From Candidatus Kuenenia stuttgartensis (lineage in GTDB: Bacteria; Planctomycetota; Planctomycetia; Isosphaerales; Isosphaeraceae), in the NCBI GenBank assembly GCA_945874095.1, contig CAMCFM010000216.1, positions 1-7,215 on the forward strand: a stretch of 7,215 nucleotides of DNA, read 5' to 3'. Position numbers and translations under genes: made by a program. Under the pieces are notes generated by a model. It saw nothing but the letters and a program-made list of their open reading frames with translations. It did no database searches and was not told the DNA's origin. Positions 4,961 to 7,215 of the stretch are shown in pieces (within the stretch, counting starts at the first letter, position 1; each line of letters opens with the position of its first letter).

Positions 4961-5361
4961 CCAGCCCTATCCGTGAAAAAATTATCATTTCAAGCCGTAC
5001 CCTTAACGTTCAAAATCCCGATAAGGCCCAGAATCCTCCTCCTATATCGAAAAAATGGCGGGTCACCAACGTCGGATTCACGCCTCTGGGTGGCCTTCTG
5101 GCGTTTGCCTGCCTGACAATCATCGTGATGGCACCTAAAATCCTGTCCAACTTTTTTCTGAGCGGATTTTGGAATAACGCCTACGGAACAAGGCGAGCTA
5201 TGATTTTTTCAGATTTTGTCGGCTGGGTCCTTCTCGACCAAGACTACGGCTACATTGGTAGTTACGCCATAGGAATCGTTACGGCTTTGCTGGCGTTTTA
5301 TTGCGTGTCGCAAATCCTCGAATATTTCGGTTATCTGGTTTATCGCGAAGGCGAGAACTGA
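4957..5361 (+). CDS. small two-pass membrane protein of unknown function
   Basis: A 134-residue protein encoded directly behind the large membrane protein gene, with a 4-base ATGA overlap. The first 40 residues are polar and proline-containing, without a signal peptide. Two hydrophobic segments follow at about 42-66 (GGLLAFACLTIIVMAP) and 100-127 (YAIGIVTALLAFYCVSQIL), joined by an aromatic-rich loop (about 67-99, FWNNAYGTRRAM and GWVLLDQDYGY). The short C-terminal tail is charged (YREGEN). The even number of spans predicts that both ends lie on the same side of the membrane. I do not recognise the family. The tight coupling suggests that it is made in fixed ratio with the upstream protein, perhaps as a subunit. 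A strong terminator lies 47 bases after the stop, so the unit ends here. Confidence 0.8.
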   Translation: MTSPIREKIIISSRTLNVQNPDKAQNPPPISKKWRVTNVGFTPLGGLLAFACLTIIVMAPKILSNFFLSGFWNNAYGTRRAMIFSDFVGWVLLDQDYGYIGSYAIGIVTALLAFYCVSQILEYFGYLVYREGEN

Positions 5362-5407
5362 GATTCAGAACTCCAGCCGACTTCTTCAGGCTCTTCTATA
5401 ACTCCAT

Positions 5408-5439
5408 AAAAAAGGGCGACCAAATCGGCCGCCTTTTTT
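5408..5439. terminator. bidirectional intrinsic terminator
   Basis: AAAAAAGG (5408-5415) pairs with CCTTTTTT (5432-5439). Inside are CG/CG and CC/GG pairs around an A.C mismatch and a five-base AAATC loop. The T6 on the plus strand and the A6 at the left arm (T6 on the minus strand) allow it to work in both directions. It serves the convergent membrane unit (stop 5361) and the CoA-binding protein gene (stop 5478). Confidence 0.85.
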
Positions 5440-5477
5440 GAACTTTGAATCCACAAATCACGATCGCGAAGATCAGA

Positions 5478-5894
5478 TCAACGTTTTACGCCGAGCAGAT
5501 CAAGGCTGCAAACCTGATAGATTGGCATGCCCATTTTTCTTGCCTTGGCCAGAACTGCGGGATCGTCGGCACCGGGCGAGGCCCAGATTTCCCCGACCGC
5601 GACCTGAGCCAATTCGTCCAGCACCTTCATGCCGACAATGCCTGGGACATAAAGCACGACTCGATCAAGGGTTCCAACAGGCAGATCGCTAATCGACGGA
5701 TAGCACTTTCGGCCCGCCACTTCGGTGGCATTCGGGTTCACTGGATAGACCTCAAACCCAGAATCCACAAAGCCTTGTACGGCCTTATAGCTGAACCTTT
5801 CCGGATCAGTGCTGGCACCGACCACGGCCACAGAGGGCTTGGCCGTTGGCCGAATTCGACACGACTTATCACTCAAATCAGTGGACATGGACAT
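5478..5894 (-). CDS. CoA-binding domain (Rossmann-fold) protein
   Basis: A single-domain protein of 138 residues of the CoA_binding_2/YccU type. From about residue 21 it shows the Rossmann nucleotide-binding start VAVVGASTDPERFSYKAV, then GFEVYPVNPNATEVAGRKCYPSI, LPVGTLDRVVLYVP and EIWASPGADD. This family resembles the CoA-binding domain of succinyl-CoA synthetase and ADP-forming acyl-CoA synthetases but has no catalytic partner domains, and its physiological role is unclear. The frame is open up to an ATG at 5984, but those 30 extra residues are Cys/Arg-rich and unlike the family. ATG 5894 has AGGAG five bases upstream, so it is preferred (ATG 5888 is also possible). The C-terminus is short (SLDLLGVKR) and lacks the longer tail of YccU-like proteins. 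It is divergent from deoC, with a 176-base shared upstream region, and convergent with the membrane unit. Confidence 0.88.
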   Translation of the reverse strand: MSMSTDLSDKSCRIRPTAKPSVAVVGASTDPERFSYKAVQGFVDSGFEVYPVNPNATEVAGRKCYPSISDLPVGTLDRVVLYVPGIVGMKVLDELAQVAVGEIWASPGADDPAVLAKARKMGMPIYQVCSLDLLGVKR

Positions 5895-5995
5895 GGTTCT
5901 CCTGCGAAAATACCGACATCGTTCAAGACATCCTTGCAAACCGGTCGGGCAGCATTGGCCACAACCATTTCGCAACTTTGTCACAGACAGTTTTG

Positions 5996-6010
5996 ATCAT
6001 ATGATATAAG
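5996..6010 (+). promoter_or_regulatory. candidate extended -10 promoter of deoC with overlapping palindrome
   Basis: TGATATAAG (6002-6010) fits an extended -10 element (TG, one base, then TATAAG). The preceding -35 region is weak; the TTGTCA at 5978-5983 is 21 bases away. The perfect palindrome ATCATATGAT (5996-6005) overlaps it and might be a regulator site. Transcription would start at about 6016-6018, about 55 bases before the deoC ATG. Confidence 0.4.
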
Positions 6011-6015
6011 TCTTA

Positions 6016-6036
6016 CCAAAATCATGGCGATTTTGG
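6016..6036. promoter_or_regulatory. perfect 8-bp dyad at the deoC transcript start, operator or 5' hairpin
   Basis: CCAAAATC (6016-6023) and GATTTTGG (6029-6036) are perfect inverse copies around ATGGC. It lies directly behind the candidate -10 box, the classical position of a repressor operator. As RNA it would fold into an 8-pair stem with a five-base loop at the very 5' end of the deoC mRNA. No T-run follows, so it is not a terminator. Confidence 0.5.
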
Positions 6037-6068
6037 CTAGAAGGCATCGAGCAACGGAACCGACCTAA
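6024..6068 (+). CDS. possible 14-codon upstream ORF in the deoC leader
   Basis: ATG at 6024, in the loop of the 6016-6036 dyad, opens a frame MAILARRHRATEPT that ends in TAA at 6066-6068, two bases before the deoC ATG. There is no clear Shine-Dalgarno for it. deoC itself also lacks a good one, so translation could be coupled through this short frame. No family similarity can be expected at this length, and a chance ORF is quite possible. Confidence 0.25.
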   Translation: MAILARRHRATEPT

Positions 6069-6070
6069 GC

Positions 6071-6808
6071 ATGTCGACCTCACCAATCCAGTACTCCGAT
6101 ATCGCCAAGACCATCGATCACTCCCTGCTTCAGCCGTTCCTGACTGAGCAGGAAATGCGAGCAGGCTGCGAATTGGCCAGACTCTATGATGTGGCCAGCG
6201 TCTGCATCAAGCCAGCTTTCGTAGGCTTGGCAAAGTCGATACTGAGCGGTTCCACCGTGGCTGTTGGAACCACGATCGGGTTCCCTCATGGGGGGCACCG
6301 AACGGATGTGAAAGTTTTTGAATCCGAACGAGCCATGGACGACGGGGCCACTGAACTCGATATGGTGGTGAATATTGGTGATGTTCTCGAAGGCCATTTT
6401 GATCGCGTCCAAGCCGATATTGCTGCCGTCGTTCAGGTCGCCCACAAACGCGGCGCTCTGGTCAAAGTGATTTTTGAAAATTGCTATCTGAAGCCGGAGC
6501 AAATCCAGAAGCTCTGCCAGATCTGTGCAGAAGTTGGTGCCGATATCGTGAAAACATCGACCGGTTACGGCACCGGCGGGGCGACCATCGACGACCTGAA
6601 ACTGATGAGAGCCTCAAGCCCGGCCCATGTTGGCGTAAAAGCCGCTGGCGGTGTGCGCGACCTCGATAAAGCGATCGAAGTGATCGGTCTTGGAGTGACC
6701 CGGATCGGAGCCAGCGCGACCGCCGCAATTTTGGACGAATGGCGAACCAGGCTTGGCTTGCCAGCAATTGAAGCTGTTCAAGGTGCGTCATTGAATTCCA
6801 GCTATTAA
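6071..6808 (+). CDS. deoC: deoxyribose-phosphate aldolase
   Basis: Class I aldolase that splits 2-deoxy-D-ribose 5-phosphate into glyceraldehyde 3-phosphate and acetaldehyde, the last step of deoxynucleoside breakdown. The 245-residue TIM barrel is complete. IDHSLLQP opens the barrel (15-22) and VCIKP follows (44-48). ELDMVVNIG carries Asp97. VKVIFE is at 131-136. VKTSTGYGTGGAT carries Lys161, the Schiff-base lysine, and VKAAGGVRD carries Lys190, the second active-site lysine. GAS (213-215) helps hold the phosphate. These correspond to Asp102, Lys167 and Lys201 of the E. coli enzyme. The start ATG gives a family-like N-terminus but has no strong ribosome-binding sequence. No deoA, deoB or deoD is seen alongside. 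The next gene follows after 33 bases on the same strand, and the CoA-binding gene is divergent. Confidence 0.97.
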   Translation: MSTSPIQYSDIAKTIDHSLLQPFLTEQEMRAGCELARLYDVASVCIKPAFVGLAKSILSGSTVAVGTTIGFPHGGHRTDVKVFESERAMDDGATELDMVVNIGDVLEGHFDRVQADIAAVVQVAHKRGALVKVIFENCYLKPEQIQKLCQICAEVGADIVKTSTGYGTGGATIDDLKLMRASSPAHVGVKAAGGVRDLDKAIEVIGLGVTRIGASATAAILDEWRTRLGLPAIEAVQGASLNSSY

Positions 6809-6841
6809 TGCATCTCGTTTTCAACTTTCAGGACCAGTAGA

Positions 6842-7215
6842 ATGTCAACCACGATTCGATTTCTCGGCCATTCCTGTATTGAAATCACAACAGGTGGATT
6901 TAATCTCCTGATCGACCCGTTTATCACAGGGAACCCGTCTGCGACGGTCTCTGCCGACGATCTTAATCCAGATTATATCCTGGTTTCACATGGTCACAGC
7001 GATCACCTTGGCGATGCCATTGAAATTGCCAAACGTTGCGATTCGACCATCATCACAAACTATGAAATCCACGAATGGCTTTCCGCCAAGGGTGTCAAAT
7101 CCCACGGAATGCAACACGGCGGAGGATTCAATTTCCCGTTCGGACGCGTGAAGCTCACACTGGCATTTCACGGATCATCCCTGCCCGACGGCTCTTATGG
7201 TGGCAATCCAGTCGG
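6842..7215 (+). CDS. metal-dependent hydrolase, UPF0173/UlaG-like metallo-beta-lactamase fold (3' end outside window)
   Basis: The first 124 residues of a protein usually near 230 long; the gene runs off the window. The start IRFLGHSCIEI and IDPFITGNP (24-32) are typical of the UPF0173 group. The metal-binding motif SHGHSDHLGDA (49-59) supplies His50, His52, Asp54 and His55. NYEIHEWL, the MQHGGGFNF segment and AFHGSSLPDG with His110 follow in family order. The fold binds one or two metal ions and hydrolyses small ester, lactone or phosphoester substrates; the substrate of UPF0173 proteins is not established. The ATG has AGGA about nine bases upstream. It starts 33 bases after deoC with no terminator between, so the two are probably co-transcribed. 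Confidence 0.94.
   Translation, partial: MSTTIRFLGHSCIEITTGGFNLLIDPFITGNPSATVSADDLNPDYILVSHGHSDHLGDAIEIAKRCDSTIITNYEIHEWLSAKGVKSHGMQHGGGFNFPFGRVKLTLAFHGSSLPDGSYGGNPV

Noticed and set aside
5895..5984. N-terminal extension of the CoA-binding protein to ATG 5984
   Set aside because: The 30 added residues are Cys/Arg-rich and unlike the family, and AGGAG stands directly before the ATG at 5894.
5445..5996. A 183-codon plus-strand frame opposite the CoA-binding protein gene
   Set aside because: The minus strand encodes a recognisable Rossmann protein with a good ribosome-binding site. The plus-strand frame is rich in His, Arg and Cys, has no motif, and starts just after the bidirectional terminator.

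Overview
The window looks like chromosomal DNA of a bacterium with moderate G+C. It carries ordinary housekeeping and metabolic genes interrupted by one small accessory patch. The IS3-type OrfA and the style of the large hypothetical membrane protein remind me of Planctomycetota, but this is an impression from memory. No rRNA, tRNA or marker gene is present to settle the lineage.

Left part (1-664): the 3' end of a CocE/NonD (X-Pro dipeptidyl-peptidase S15-like) hydrolase gene, followed by a long imperfect hairpin with a short T-run (689-770). Accessory patch (about 831-1985): an IS3-family remnant on the minus strand (intact orfA, orfB reduced to a few codons and a stop), then a type II toxin-antitoxin pair on the plus strand (BrnT-like COG2929 toxin and CopG/RHH COG5304-like antitoxin, overlapping by 14 bases). 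The toxin frame has no ATG. The codon where its N-terminus is expected is ATA. Behind the pair is a 200-base gap with two long inverted repeats that interlock in pseudoknot order.

Translation/RNA block (2061-3570): an elongation factor P-like gene of the EfpL (YeiP) type on the minus strand, with the Arg33 loop and a GTG start that gives exactly 190 residues. It is divergent from rnc (RNase III, with complete catalytic residues and a dsRNA-binding domain). Next is a two-gene membrane unit (3656-5361) of unknown function with an ATGA overlap and a small hairpin over the second gene's Shine-Dalgarno. A bidirectional terminator (5408-5439) separates it from a convergent CoA-binding Rossmann protein gene on the minus strand.

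Right part (5895-7215): divergent from the CoA-binding gene is deoC (deoxyribose-phosphate aldolase). Its leader contains a perfect 8-bp dyad and a 14-codon upstream ORF ending two bases before the deoC ATG. Then comes the 5' part of a UPF0173/UlaG-type metal-dependent hydrolase gene that runs off the window. I see no CRISPR array, phage module or large defence island. The most unusual features are the interlocked repeats behind the toxin-antitoxin pair, the missing toxin start, and the deoC leader.
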